From the NCBI RefSeq assembly GCF_016025255.1, contig NZ_CP065592.1, positions 1,655,122 to 1,719,121 of the forward strand: 64,000 bases of DNA. The letters run 5' to 3'. The position numbers and the translations under genes are program-made. Shown here piece by piece: positions 38,931 to 49,079 of the stretch (positions are counted from its first letter, which is position 1; every line of letters starts with the position of its first letter). The notes beneath the pieces were generated by a model that had not been told where the DNA came from, ran no database searches, and worked only from the letters and a program-made list of their open reading frames with translations. The DNA is from Sphingosinicella flava. Lineage in GTDB: Bacteria; Pseudomonadota; Alphaproteobacteria; Sphingomonadales; Sphingomonadaceae.

Positions 38931-39689
38931 TTAGGTGCTGAGATACCATCGCTTTGTGCCCTCTAGTCCCATCGCAGTAAGCTTTCCGCTGGCGTAGGCT
39001 CCGGTATCGATTCCAATCCGGTTAGGCTGTTCGTCGACATTATGTGAGATACTGTGGCCATGAACGATCATGTAGCCATGACGGAGTTTAGATTCTAGAA
39101 ACTCCGTTCTAATCCACCTGAAATCGCTCTCCTTCTGTAGCTCAATCGGTATTCCGGGACGAATTCCAGCATGAACGAAGAGATAGTCGCCACTAGCATA
39201 CCAATTTCTAAAGCTGTCGAGAAAGCGAACGTGTTCTTCCGGAACATACTCGATCATCAAACGAATCAAATCGTCCAGTCCGCATTGATCATATTCATCC
39301 GGAGAAACTCCATAGCTAATCAGAGTTTCTCTCCCGCCAATACGGTGAAACAGACGAGCCGATTGTCGGTCACCATGATATGCGCTGACCAGAACTTCTT
39401 CATGATTACCCTTGAGGAATATGGTATTTTCGTGACGCTCCCCAACTTCGATCAGCCTATTCACCACTTCCCTTGTACTTGAACCACGGTTGACCAAATC
39501 TCCCAAGAAAATCAGTCGAGTCTCTTTTGAGCCACGCGCACGACCATCTTCCTCGACCAGACAAAGAAGGTGAACGAGGAGGTCAGATCGACCGTGAATA
39601 TCGCCGATGGCATAAATCCTGCTGCCATCTGCAACAGCGTACTCGCCGTTGCGGCGATTCCGGCCGTTTAGAATACGCTTAAGGATCAT
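38931..39689 (-). CDS. PP2A-type serine/threonine metallophosphatase
   Basis: The 252-residue protein has the phosphoesterase motifs GDIHG, GDLVNRG and GNHE in order and a distal HGHS, the PPP-family active site with two metals. The ATG at 39689 (MILKRILNGRNRRNG) is preferred over a TTG at 39740. It marks the left edge of the AT-richer polysaccharide locus and lies in the orientation of the wza-wzc arm, though 450 bases away. A role in polysaccharide regulation is only inference. Confidence 0.85.
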   Translation of the reverse strand: MILKRILNGRNRRNGEYAVADGSRIYAIGDIHGRSDLLVHLLCLVEEDGRARGSKETRLIFLGDLVNRGSSTREVVNRLIEVGERHENTIFLKGNHEEVLVSAYHGDRQSARLFHRIGGRETLISYGVSPDEYDQCGLDDLIRLMIEYVPEEHVRFLDSFRNWYASGDYLFVHAGIRPGIPIELQKESDFRWIRTEFLESKLRHGYMIVHGHSISHNVDEQPNRIGIDTGAYASGKLTAMGLEGTKRWYLST

Positions 39690-40140
39690 AAGGACGCGGA
39701 CTCTCTCAAGGCATTTCAAGGCATCGCGTGAGGTTTTCAAGTGCTAACAACGCACGAGTAGGCGAGAGCATGGTGACTGACATGCCGCCGAGGCTTTTCG
39801 CCAAGCGGCTTAGTGCCGGTCCCGAAGTATTCTCACGAGGCGCTTGAATCGACAGGCTTCATAGCGGGGTCCCTGCGGCCTGTCGAGAAAGCCCTCGCTT
39901 ACGGCACACTAGCGCAGTTACCTGTCCGCGAGAATGGTCTCTCTCTTTCGCTCTCTTGATTGCTGCCTCCCGTTCACCAGCGATCACGATGCGCGCATGC
40001 GGGAGCCAAGGGATAGCGAAGGTTAAGAAACCAGCGCCAGACGGCCGTTAGAATTCTCTCGTGAAATAGCCGCACTACATCGCACTCGGAATGACGAATG
40101 CCACCGCTCCGGCCTGTCTGCCTCATGCGAGCACTTGAGT
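39690..40140. other. about 450 bases without a supported gene
   Basis: No open frame with a credible start or family lies here on either strand. It may carry the promoter of the phosphatase gene and the 3' untranslated end of the wza-wzc arm. I see no clear terminator. Confidence 0.5.
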
Positions 40141-40542
40141 TCAGTCATCTCCGCTGGTCCGGACGCGGGTTAATCTTGCCTCTGATGCCGCTTCCAAAGA
40201 ACCCGTGAATGTCATCGCAGGGCTATAGTTGCGATCGATTCGATTGCGAAGTCGCGTTTCAACTCGGTTTGCTATTCGATTGTTGACGCGCCCCATAGGA
40301 TCCATCGCATAAGCCTGATCTCGCCCTTTACGCTTGCCTATCGGCCCCGACAGCGATTCTGCAGTTTGCCCTTGACGGGGCACAGATGCCTTGACCTCGG
40401 AGGAAACCTCATCAGCAGATTCGATATCGCCCACGAATACGTTCTGAGCTTGAACTGGAGACGCTAGCCAAATAGTTGCTGCGCACGCGAGAGCGAGGCG
40501 GCCCATTGGCGTAGCCGCATTAGAAGCCCCTGACATTCGCAT
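40141..40542 (-). CDS. small exported protein of the polysaccharide locus, unknown
   Basis: The 133-residue product starts MRMSGASNAATPMGRLALACAATIW and has a signal peptide ending in SPVQAQ. The mature part is polar and basic with an asparagine/arginine-rich segment (RVNNRIANRVETRLRNRIDRNY). The frame is open to 40611, overlapping the upstream gene; 40542 is chosen because it puts the signal peptide at the N-terminus. I recognise no family. It is the last gene of the leftward arm. Confidence 0.6.
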   Translation of the reverse strand: MRMSGASNAATPMGRLALACAATIWLASPVQAQNVFVGDIESADEVSSEVKASVPRQGQTAESLSGPIGKRKGRDQAYAMDPMGRVNNRIANRVETRLRNRIDRNYSPAMTFTGSLEAASEARLTRVRTSGDD

Positions 40543-40583
40543 CGGCGATTCACCCGGTTCAAGGAGGACAGATCCTCCGCACT

Positions 40584-41810
40584 CTATAATGCAGAACGAA
40601 GAACCACCCAATCAATTTCCCCCACCACCCCAGTGATCGACGTCGACGGCCGCGCGAGCAGGCTCAGGAATTGAACATCGCAACCCGGGGGCACGATGAA
40701 TCGACCCGTAAAGCTACCATCATTGTGCGAGGAGGGCGGCAACGTTACGCGACCCAATTCCTGCCCGTTCAAGCAACTCAGCGCCCAATAAGGCCGCGAC
40801 TGTGGCGGTTGGTCGATGCCGACGCTCCTACCTTCGATTACGTAGGGTCCTGGCGTCAACAGCTGAAGCTGCCGCAGCAACAGACCTCCAACACTCGGCG
40901 GGGCAAAAAAGTCGAATATTCCCTGTTTCCCCTTCCGTTGTATCGACGCCGAAATCCCAGAAGCCCCATCGGCCACCTCCCAATCGAAAGGGACAAATTG
41001 AACCTCAGTGGCAAAATTTCGGTCACGAGACCGAGTCCGATCAACCCCTTTGCGAAGAGATGCATAGAAGCTCCAAGCCTCTTCAAAAAGGGAAGCCTTG
41101 ACTAAAGAACTAAGCAAGTTTTGACTGGCTGTGGACGGCACAGCAACTCCCGCCGACGTCAAGCGCCTGAAAAGCTGCAGGCAGGCATTCGGGGGTGCGT
41201 TCACAGCTGCGTATTCAACGAAGTCGAGACGCCAAGGCGGATTTTTGGCTAACGTATTTGCGAGTTGAACGTTGACATCCGGCACATCAATCGCACTCGC
41301 AAGAATTGGAAAAAGCAAAGCGCGTGCTGAGCGCGACGTGCGAAGGGCGACGTCGTAGTGCTCCAGCGCAGCAGGAATATTTTCTTGAGCAACAGCATCT
41401 TCGATGAGCCACAGCCGAGTGCGGAGATCTCGTCGAGATAATGTGTTGGAATAAGTAAACAGCCGTCTCGCGAGCTCCTTGTTTCCTTGTATCTCGGCAC
41501 TGAATGCCAACGCGACAATGGCGGGTACCGACGTCGGATCTCTGCGAAGAGCTTGCGATGCCAACCTGTCGGCATCGCGGCGGTGGCGAACGTTTGCATT
41601 CAAGCCAGATCTCTTGATTGCGAGTTGGCCAGCGACGCGAGCATCATAGGGAGATAGACGATACGCCAATTCTGGCGCCTTTGCCCGGAACACATACCCG
41701 AGGGTATGGGTAATAGCATAATAGCCAATTACGGCAGCGCCTAGAGCAATTACGATCCTAATAGCCCGTCCAGCTGAGGGGCGGCGCCTCAATGCCGTCC
41801 GGCGCTGCAT
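40584..41810 (-). CDS. membrane-anchored TPR-like protein of the polysaccharide locus
   Basis: The 408-residue protein has an N-terminal membrane helix (AIRIVIALGAAVIGYYAI), then helical repeats resembling TPRs (residues about 55-260; ALRRDPTSVPAIVALAFSAEIQGN, AAVAQENIPAALEHYDVAL-type units) and a C-terminal beta-rich domain of about 140 residues. Its ATG overlaps the wzc stop by four bases. It may scaffold or regulate the export complex. No named family was recognised. Confidence 0.7.
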   Translation of the reverse strand: MQRRTALRRRPSAGRAIRIVIALGAAVIGYYAITHTLGYVFRAKAPELAYRLSPYDARVAGQLAIKRSGLNANVRHRRDADRLASQALRRDPTSVPAIVALAFSAEIQGNKELARRLFTYSNTLSRRDLRTRLWLIEDAVAQENIPAALEHYDVALRTSRSARALLFPILASAIDVPDVNVQLANTLAKNPPWRLDFVEYAAVNAPPNACLQLFRRLTSAGVAVPSTASQNLLSSLVKASLFEEAWSFYASLRKGVDRTRSRDRNFATEVQFVPFDWEVADGASGISASIQRKGKQGIFDFFAPPSVGGLLLRQLQLLTPGPYVIEGRSVGIDQPPQSRPYWALSCLNGQELGRVTLPPSSHNDGSFTGRFIVPPGCDVQFLSLLARPSTSITGVVGEIDWVVLRSAL

Positions 41811-44014
41811 CAGCCTTGCTCAGCGACTTGACGACCGTAGCCATAGCCATATTCGTAGCCGTATCCATAGCTGGCCTTTCCGGCGTCGAACTTCGTCAGA
41901 ACCGCGCCAAAAATCCGTGCATTAGCGGCGGCGAGACGGCCAACAGCTGTCTTAACCTGACTGGACCGGATACCGTGAGATTCGACAGCATAGATTACGC
42001 CTTCCACGCGGCTCGCGATCAGAGGGGCGTCTGCTAGACCCATCACCGGCGGCGAGTCGATGACTACATGGTCATATTGCTCAAGCAAGCGAGTTAGGAG
42101 GAGATTCAAACGGTTACCGGTAAGTAATTCTGCGGCGTTAGGTGGGATTGGTCCAGCCGACATCGCCACAAGTCCGAATTCTTTCATTTGAAAGAGGAGA
42201 GGTTCCAGATCGTCCTGGCCGGCCAGAAAATTGCTCAGCCCCACCTCGTGCCCAACCCCCGCCAGATAATGGACGGACGGCGAGCGCATATCTCCGTCCA
42301 CAAGCACAACTCTCTTTTTGGCACGAGCGAGGGTCGTAGCCAGCGCAAGCGCCGTGGTGGACTTCCCTTCGGCAGGCCTTGTTGATGTGACCGAAAGCGA
42401 ACGAGGTACGCCATGTTCAGTCGTAAAGGCGAGGTTTGTCTGTATTGCGATGTAGGCATCAACAAGATCTGACTTACGGTCCAGCAACGCGTCTTTGGGT
42501 GTCACATCTTCGATCTTGGGTATGGAGCCCAGAAGTGGCAGTCCCAGAAGGCGTTCAACTTCGCGCGGATCAGCGATCGCTTCATCCAGTTGCTCAAGTG
42601 CGAGCGCGATACCCGCGCCGACGGCTAGCCCCACCAACAAAGAGAGGAGTACATTGACCAGAAGGCGGGGGCTTGAGGGCTTCTCAGGCACATCTGCAGC
42701 GTCAACAACAGATACGTTGTTAATTCCAACACCTCCCGCGACCCCAATCTCCTTATACCGCTGAAGCAGGCCGTCATACAGAGTGCGGTTCGTATCAACC
42801 TCCTGCTGGTAGATATTGTATTGAATGCTACGCCGCCTTAAATCAAGATAGTTCGATTTGAGCTGTTCAACACGAGCCTTCAGTGAGTTCTCTCTGGCTT
42901 GTGCCTGGCGATAATCCGCCAAGAGCGACTGCGACACTCGGCCCTCTTCGCGCGCTATACTATTGTCCACCTCCCTGATCTGAGATTGCAGGGCGCGCGC
43001 TGCAGGATATTCTGGCTCGAACTGCATGAGAAGGCGCTCATATTCGGCACCTAGTTCGGCGCGATTCTGACGAAGGCTATTGATGGCCAGATTCCTTAGA
43101 GCTTCAGGGGATGCCCCATTCCGCCCCAACTGAACGTATCGTGCCTCAGCTTGGATGCGCTCGGCTGTAGCCTTCGATAGCTCGCCACTGAGCGTCGCCA
43201 GCTCGTCAGCGACTATCGAGCGCTCCGGGGCTGAACGGTCGCCGGATTCTGCGGGAAGATTTATGATTCTCTGCTGCGACGCGTAGGCGACCAGCTGCCG
43301 CTGCGATTCGTCCAGCCGGTCCTTTGCTTGCGCAAGTTCCTTTTGGAGAGCATTTCGGCCGTAAGACGTCGCCTGAACCTTTCGTTCGAGATTCGTTTGA
43401 ATGAAATTCTCCGCCCATGAGTTCGCAACACGCGCAGAGAAGCTCGGATCAGAGCTGGTAAAGCCGATGTCGACAAGACGGGACAAGCGAGTGGGGGAGA
43501 CCGAAAGGTTGCTTCGCAAGATTTCGCCCGCAACTCTCTGACGCGTTTCACGGCCCGCTGCCGTGTATCGGCCATTGACCTGCTCGAATGCGGGATCCTC
43601 CGAGGACACACCGAAGCGCTCGAAAAACAAAGGATCGTCGACAAGCCGGAGCTGTGTCGCAACCCGCTCTGAAAGAGTGCGCGACTTCAGCAGACCGTAC
43701 TGAGTCTGATAGAATTCCTGGTCGGCCGCGCCAGTTTCGCGCTCGACACCTTCAAAATTCGTTAGCCTGTTCGACTCTCGCGAGATTTCAATTGTGGAGA
43801 CGGCCGTGTACTTCGGGGTCATCAGCAGAGTTATGACGAGACCGAGCAGCAAGAACAGCGCTGTCGCACCCAATATCACGTAGCGGCGCCGCATAATGAT
43901 GCGCAGGTATCGGCGGATCAAAGGCTCCGCTTCTGGTTCAAATCCAGCACGATTAATTGGGATCCCGCCGGTGATCATCTCATCGCCAAGGAAGCTCGAA
44001 CTCGCCAAATTCAT
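41810..44014 (-). CDS. wzc: polysaccharide co-polymerase / tyrosine autokinase (Wzc-like)
   Basis: The 734-residue protein has a Wzz domain between two membrane helices (about 48-68 and 455-475), long coiled coils in between, and a cytoplasmic BY-kinase domain with Walker A STRPAEGKSTTALAL, Walker A' VVLVDGDMRSPS and Walker B HVVIDSPP. The C-terminus is a Tyr cluster (KASYGYGYEYGYGYGR), the autophosphorylation tail. It controls chain length and export of the polymer in the inner membrane. It is eleven bases downstream of wza. Confidence 0.94.
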   Translation of the reverse strand: MNLASSSFLGDEMITGGIPINRAGFEPEAEPLIRRYLRIIMRRRYVILGATALFLLLGLVITLLMTPKYTAVSTIEISRESNRLTNFEGVERETGAADQEFYQTQYGLLKSRTLSERVATQLRLVDDPLFFERFGVSSEDPAFEQVNGRYTAAGRETRQRVAGEILRSNLSVSPTRLSRLVDIGFTSSDPSFSARVANSWAENFIQTNLERKVQATSYGRNALQKELAQAKDRLDESQRQLVAYASQQRIINLPAESGDRSAPERSIVADELATLSGELSKATAERIQAEARYVQLGRNGASPEALRNLAINSLRQNRAELGAEYERLLMQFEPEYPAARALQSQIREVDNSIAREEGRVSQSLLADYRQAQARENSLKARVEQLKSNYLDLRRRSIQYNIYQQEVDTNRTLYDGLLQRYKEIGVAGGVGINNVSVVDAADVPEKPSSPRLLVNVLLSLLVGLAVGAGIALALEQLDEAIADPREVERLLGLPLLGSIPKIEDVTPKDALLDRKSDLVDAYIAIQTNLAFTTEHGVPRSLSVTSTRPAEGKSTTALALATTLARAKKRVVLVDGDMRSPSVHYLAGVGHEVGLSNFLAGQDDLEPLLFQMKEFGLVAMSAGPIPPNAAELLTGNRLNLLLTRLLEQYDHVVIDSPPVMGLADAPLIASRVEGVIYAVESHGIRSSQVKTAVGRLAAANARIFGAVLTKFDAGKASYGYGYEYGYGYGRQVAEQG

Positions 44015-44024
44015 TTAAGAGACC

Positions 44025-44735
44025 CTATTGAAGAATTGCAATCAGCGGCGATGCAATAAGAGGCGAAACCGCAACAAGATCGCGGAACAGCCGGCGCTGC
44101 GGAGAATCACCCACGACGATAACATCATTCGCGTACACTAACGGATCCTCATATACACCGCGACGGATAGCCGCCACGTTATACAAGCCGGCCATCCTCT
44201 GGTTGCCGACCGTCCTCAGAATAACAACGTCGTCTTGCCGGGCGAACTCAGATAGACCCTTGGCTGACGCGATGACTCGCATCAGCGTCATCTGGTTAGT
44301 AACAGGGTAGAGACCCGGCTCTACAACTTGGCCATCAATGGTCACCACTTGACTCACCGAGTTCTTGATATTGACCGTCACCTGCGGGTTACGGACGTAG
44401 TTCGCTCGCAACGCTGCTTCTATCGCCTCCGCGAGCTCGCCAGCGCTCTTGCCTCGCGCGTCAATTGTGCCCACCAGTGGCATCGCAATGCGGCCGCTCG
44501 CGTCCACCTGCATTTCACGCTTTAGGTCTGGAATATTAAAGACATCAACCTCAATCGTGTCTAGCGGACCAATGAGCGCCGGTCTGTCAGCCGCCGTAAG
44601 GTCGCCCCGACCAGGTGCAGGAAGCACCGTACTATCCTCGACAACAACAAGCCCACCACTTGCAACAAGTGGCTCCCTACGGCCACAGCCCGCAGCGGCG
44701 AGGGCAATACAAAAAACAACAGAAATCTGGCGCAT
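44025..44735 (-). CDS. wza: polysaccharide export outer-membrane lipoprotein (Wza-like)
   Basis: The 236-residue lipoprotein has a lipobox (CIALAAAGCG) and the Poly_export domain (PLDTIEVDVFNIPDLKREMQVDASGRIAMPLVGTI), followed by two SLBB-type segments (VTIDGQVVEPGLYPV). It forms the outer-membrane channel with Wzc. ATG 44735 is chosen because it puts the lipobox correctly; upstream in-frame starts are rejected. Confidence 0.92.
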   Translation of the reverse strand: MRQISVVFCIALAAAGCGRREPLVASGGLVVVEDSTVLPAPGRGDLTAADRPALIGPLDTIEVDVFNIPDLKREMQVDASGRIAMPLVGTIDARGKSAGELAEAIEAALRANYVRNPQVTVNIKNSVSQVVTIDGQVVEPGLYPVTNQMTLMRVIASAKGLSEFARQDDVVILRTVGNQRMAGLYNVAAIRRGVYEDPLVYANDVIVVGDSPQRRLFRDLVAVSPLIASPLIAILQ

Positions 44736-44773
44736 ATTTGTGGCTAGTCCACCAATAAGAGGTATTCGGGGGT

Positions 44774-46156
44774 CTATAGATGCTGGGATGGCGCGGGTAA
44801 AGGCGAACGCGCAGCATTCACGCCCCAGTTGAGACATAAGGCACCGAGAACAGCCACCGCCATTATCAGAGGTGTTCGCGCCGGATAATCAATCGCACTC
44901 GCGATAAGGATTAGCAGCAGCAAAGCCGCCCCAAACCTGCCGAGCCGGATCTCGGAGCTGGAAGGAGCGCGCCATACGCGAATGCTTGCGAGCCCCCACC
45001 ATGCAAGAGCCCCCGTAAGCACAAGGAGGCCACCCACCCCACCCTCGAGAACAACCTCAAGGAAATCATTGTGCGCATGGTTAAGGTAAGTGCTCTTCAA
45101 ATAGGTGTAAGGCTCGTGCAATCGATAAATCGAATCGAACGAGCCGTGGCCGGCTCCAGCCGGGAAGTAATGAAGGGCGACATCCCAGATCACTGGCAGC
45201 ACGTTAAAACGCACCTCCTCTTCTGCCGAAAGCGCAACTACGCGGTCAACAGACGCCGCGCGATCAGCAGCGATACTGACGAGCACGAAAGTTGCAACCA
45301 AAGCCAGAATACCTGCCATAAGGGCAGGAATAACCCATCGCGGAGCAGGCTTAAGTATCCGTCGCACGCTGCTCCGAATAATAATAAAACCAAGCATGGC
45401 ACCTACCAGTCCCAACATCAGTCCAGATCGAGATCCGCTTCCCAATATGATAAGGATGCACAATAGAATTAATGCTACTGCTATTGGGCTGCGGAACCCG
45501 ATTTTAGCGCTGTCTTGAAAAGCCCAGACGGGTGCCACGAGACAACCGATCGACATGAGCAAGGCGAAATGATTCCGATTAGCGAAAAGTCCACTTACGC
45601 CGCCAACATCGTTAATCAACCTAAACTTAAAGTCAATTCCAGAGAACTGTAGAAATCCGACAAACGCGTGACCGAATACTAGAAACAATATAATTGCGGG
45701 CATTAAGCGCCTCTCTGCCCTGGTCACGTTAGCAGCAAAAAGGAGAACTGCGATAGGAACTACTAGAGAAGATGCTGAATTGATCGTGGCATCGGGAACT
45801 ATCGACAAGGGTCTCCAAGGCTGACCTTGACGACTGAATTCCGCTGCGTCGGCGAAAACCGTGCGCCCAGGAAGGGCTAACCACACTTCGGGCGGCAGAG
45901 GCACCAGTTGCAGGAGAATCATCGCCAACGCAGCCGCTAAGATTATTATCACGGGCATAGCTTCGGCCGGAAACGAACGCCTCACGAAAATGATAGCAAC
46001 TAAAAGTAAAAACCACGCGATGCCCCGCACCACGACTTGCGCGAACACGTCTGGCCGAGAAGCGCCGCCAGCTATCCACAGCCCAGCCAGCAAAGCGATC
46101 AGGAGGGTCAACGACAGGCTAAACTTGGCCCACGGATAGATGGCGCGGATAGACAT
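44774..46156 (-). CDS. O-antigen ligase/polymerase-like membrane protein
   Basis: The 460-residue polytopic protein has about eleven helices and the Wzy_C/O-antigen ligase domain with the motif GVSGLFANRNHFALLMS and a large periplasmic loop ending NHAHNDFLEVVLEGG. Such proteins ligate or polymerise exported glycan repeats. The ATG at 46156 is preferred to an in-frame upstream GTG-type extension at 46297. It is the first gene of the leftward arm, divergent from the sugar transferase. Confidence 0.88.
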   Translation of the reverse strand: MSIRAIYPWAKFSLSLTLLIALLAGLWIAGGASRPDVFAQVVVRGIAWFLLLVAIIFVRRSFPAEAMPVIIILAAALAMILLQLVPLPPEVWLALPGRTVFADAAEFSRQGQPWRPLSIVPDATINSASSLVVPIAVLLFAANVTRAERRLMPAIILFLVFGHAFVGFLQFSGIDFKFRLINDVGGVSGLFANRNHFALLMSIGCLVAPVWAFQDSAKIGFRSPIAVALILLCILIILGSGSRSGLMLGLVGAMLGFIIIRSSVRRILKPAPRWVIPALMAGILALVATFVLVSIAADRAASVDRVVALSAEEEVRFNVLPVIWDVALHYFPAGAGHGSFDSIYRLHEPYTYLKSTYLNHAHNDFLEVVLEGGVGGLLVLTGALAWWGLASIRVWRAPSSSEIRLGRFGAALLLLILIASAIDYPARTPLIMAVAVLGALCLNWGVNAARSPLPAPSQHL

Positions 46157-46463
46157 AGAGAATCTCTTAGACGATCTTTCTCCGGGGGCAACCACAACGG
46201 CGAGCAAGAAGGAATCGAAGACGCAGAAGCTCCACCGTGACAGCGGCTGAACAGCTTGGGCGAACCCCCTCACGAGCCTACTTGCCCACAGCCACACTCC
46301 CTGCTAGTCGCACCAACTTCGCTCGGCGCACCTTCTTGGATCGCCGTACGCTCCGATCTGGCGAGCTCAAAGAACGTACCCAGTTGCACCACCTGACAGC
46401 GAGTCCGGAGAGCAGATTACTCTGAGAGTGGAGCTTCGAAGGAACGCCGGCCACTCAATTCGT
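46157..46463. other. divergent intergenic region of the polysaccharide locus
   Basis: The 307 bases separate the two divergent arms and must hold both promoters. Small open frames occur but none looks like a gene. I could not assign promoter elements or operators with confidence. Confidence 0.55.
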
Positions 46464-47747
46464 ATGATGAATCACAGCATCCTCCCACACAGCAGTCATT
46501 GGCATCGATTAAGATGGCAGATATTTTGGGGCTTGGTAGCGGCATCATTGCCGCCCTTTGCGCGTCTGATAATTTTTGGGGCCTCTGAGTCCGTCCAAGG
46601 AATCACTGCACTGATGAACACGTTCTGGGGCGGAGCAATTGCAATTGCCGCAGGTATTTTCCTAATTCGTAATGTTGGAAGGTATCCCGGAGTAGAAAAA
46701 GCCGCTGCAATCATTCCAGGCTTCTCTGTTACATTCGGCCTATTGATCACCGCCTTCCTTGTATTGCGATTGGATTATAGTCGATGGGTTCTTGGAGGGG
46801 CCTACCTGTCTGCTGTCGTGATCTTTTATCTCGGATACTCTCATGTATCGGGTCGAAAAGATCTGACCATCGGAGTATTGCCTTCCGGCACCAATACCCA
46901 AGAGTTGATGTCGTTGGCCGGGGTGCGTTGGGTAAGGATCGACCCCAAAAATAGTTATACACCCAACGTGGAGGCAGTAACTGCCGACTTGAAAGGCGAT
47001 CTTCCTCAGACTTGGGAACGTTGGATAGCTGACGTCGCGCTGGCCGGCATCCCGGTGTATCATACCAAACACTTGATTGAGTCACTGACGGGGCGGGTGG
47101 AGCTCGAGCATCTATCTGAGACGAGTTTTGGAACCCTCTCGCCGCCAAGCGCCTACATGGTGCCGAAACATGCGCTCGATAGAGTTACAGCCGCCGTCGC
47201 GTTGGCAATACTCGCTCCGCTTTTCCTGCTAATTTCGGCTCTAATTCGCATTGATTCCGGAGGCCCCGCTATATTCCGGCAGCAACGGATTGGCTTCCGG
47301 GGCAAGCCCTTTATCGTCTATAAATTTCGGACGATGCGCAACAACGGTGGGAATGAACCGCTGAATTATGAAGATGCGATTACAGTAGACAATGATCATC
47401 GCATCACGCGCCTTGGTAAGTTTTTAAGAAGAACGCGTATTGATGAGCTGCCGCAAATTCTCAATGTTCTTAAGGGCGAAATGAGTTGGATCGGACCGCG
47501 ACCTGAGGCGGCCATCCTGTCGGGGTGGTATGAAGAGGGAATTCCATTTTACCGGTATCGACATATCGTGCGCCCAGGAATCACGGGCTGGGCGCAAGTA
47601 TTCTTGGGCCACGTTGCAGATATCGATCAGGTAAAGAGCAAATTGTTCTACGACTTTTATTACATCAAGAATTTTTCGCTTTGGATAGACATCCTTATTG
47701 CCGTTAAGACAATTAGAATTATGATTTCGGGCTATGGCTCAAAATAA
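46464..47747 (+). CDS. priming sugar transferase (polyprenyl-phosphate glycosyl-1-phosphate transferase)
   Basis: The 427-residue protein has an N-terminal multi-helix region (about 20-135) and a C-terminal bacterial sugar transferase domain with [49 protein letters not shown] and [16 protein letters not shown], the PNPT/WcaJ-WbaP signature. It loads the first sugar onto undecaprenyl phosphate. ATG 46464 (MMNHSIL) is chosen; a GTG at 46428 is an alternative. It starts the rightward arm. Confidence 0.92.
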   Translation: MMNHSILPHSSHWHRLRWQIFWGLVAASLPPFARLIIFGASESVQGITALMNTFWGGAIAIAAGIFLIRNVGRYPGVEKAAAIIPGFSVTFGLLITAFLVLRLDYSRWVLGGAYLSAVVIFYLGYSHVSGRKDLTIGVLPSGTNTQELMSLAGVRWVRIDPKNSYTPNVEAVTADLKGDLPQTWERWIADVALAGIPVYHTKHLIESLTGRVELEHLSETSFGTLSPPSAYMVPKHALDRVTAAVALAILAPLFLLISALIRIDSGGPAIFRQQRIGFRGKPFIVYKFRTMRNNGGNEPLNYEDAITVDNDHRITRLGKFLRRTRIDELPQILNVLKGEMSWIGPRPEAAILSGWYEEGIPFYRYRHIVRPGITGWAQVFLGHVADIDQVKSKLFYDFYYIKNFSLWIDILIAVKTIRIMISGYGSK

Positions 47748-47770
47748 GCGCTCCTGCTTCGGAGGTATCT

Positions 47771-49075
47771 GTGATTCATGATAATTTGATTGCTAGATTG
47801 CGAGAACGATCGGCCAAGATCGGAATCGTGGGGTTGGGCTATGTTGGATTGCCGTTAGCCCTCAGATTTTCCGAAGTGGGGTTCCCAGTTGTAGGATTTG
47901 ATATTCACGCAGGCAAGGTCGCGCGCCTTAACTCGAGACAATCTCTCATCGAGCACATCTCGTCGACCCAGGTCGCGGCCGCACGTGACCGCGGGTTTGT
48001 CGCAACTACAGACTTTTCATGCGCCAACGAAGTTGACGCTCTTATTCTTTGCGTGCCGACGCCCTTGACCAAGCACCGGGAGCCCGATCTGTCGTTTGTC
48101 CTCAACACGTTGAACTCACTGCTTCCTTATCTGCGCCCAGGCCAAATCATCTCTCTGGAAAGCACAACCTATCCTGGCACCACTGAAGAAGAACTTAAAC
48201 CGCGCATCGGTGACGCAGGACTGTCAGTTGGCAAAGAGATTTTTTTGACCTATTCTCCGGAGCGGGAGGATCCAGGCAATCCTAATTTCACAACCAGTTC
48301 TATTCCAAAGATAATTGGCGGCAGCACTCCCGAGTGCCTGAACGTTGGCCTGGCGCTCTATGCCAATGTTATTGATCGCTTAGTTCCGGTAAGTTCCACT
48401 CGCGCCGCTGAATTGACCAAGCTGCTGGAGAACATTCACCGCGCTGTGAATATCGGACTTGTCAACGAGATGAAAATTGTTGCGGACAAACTGGATATCG
48501 ACATCCACGAAGTTATCGCAGCTGCGGCCACGAAGCCATTTGGGTTCACGCCTTATCAGCCAGGCCCAGGCTTGGGTGGGCACTGCATACCCATTGACCC
48601 GTTTTACTTGACGTGGAAGGCTCGGGAATTTGGCGTTCACACTCGCTTTATTGAGCTGGCGGGTGAAGTGAATTCTGCCATGCCTGACTATGTAATGGCA
48701 AAGGTTGCCGCAGCATTGAACGAGCGGTGTAAGCCGGTTAAAGGAAGTAGAATACTTGTGCTCGGCATAGCATATAAGAAAAATGTGGACGACATGAGGG
48801 AATCTCCCTCCGTCATTCTTATGGAGAAATTGCGAGAAGCGGGCGCTGTAGTCGAATACTCCGATCCTCATGTTCCGGTGTTTCCAGAGACGCGAGAGCA
48901 TCATTTTGATTTGAGCAGTGTTGAACTAACGGAACAAAATATTGATGATTTCGATTGTATTTTGCTCGCTACCGACCACGATAAATTTGACTACAACTTC
49001 CTGGCTGCACGTTCGCCCCTGATCGTTGACACACGAGGGCGCTTGGCCGCGTCGTCCAACGTGGTAAAGGCCTGA
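47771..49075 (+). CDS. wbpA: UDP-N-acetylglucosamine 6-dehydrogenase (WbpA-like)
   Basis: The 434-residue nucleotide-sugar dehydrogenase has the NAD fold [24 protein letters not shown], the active-site [15 protein letters not shown] (Cys) and the C-terminal [15 protein letters not shown]. Position before a Gfo/Idh dehydrogenase, an acetyltransferase and a PLP aminotransferase fits WbpA, which oxidises UDP-GlcNAc to UDP-GlcNAcA. A UDP-ManNAc dehydrogenase activity cannot be excluded from sequence alone. Start is GTG 47771. Confidence 0.85.
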   Translation: MIHDNLIARLRERSAKIGIVGLGYVGLPLALRFSEVGFPVVGFDIHAGKVARLNSRQSLIEHISSTQVAAARDRGFVATTDFSCANEVDALILCVPTPLTKHREPDLSFVLNTLNSLLPYLRPGQIISLESTTYPGTTEEELKPRIGDAGLSVGKEIFLTYSPEREDPGNPNFTTSSIPKIIGGSTPECLNVGLALYANVIDRLVPVSSTRAAELTKLLENIHRAVNIGLVNEMKIVADKLDIDIHEVIAAAATKPFGFTPYQPGPGLGGHCIPIDPFYLTWKAREFGVHTRFIELAGEVNSAMPDYVMAKVAAALNERCKPVKGSRILVLGIAYKKNVDDMRESPSVILMEKLREAGAVVEYSDPHVPVFPETREHHFDLSSVELTEQNIDDFDCILLATDHDKFDYNFLAARSPLIVDTRGRLAASSNVVKA

Positions 49076-49079
49076 GGCC

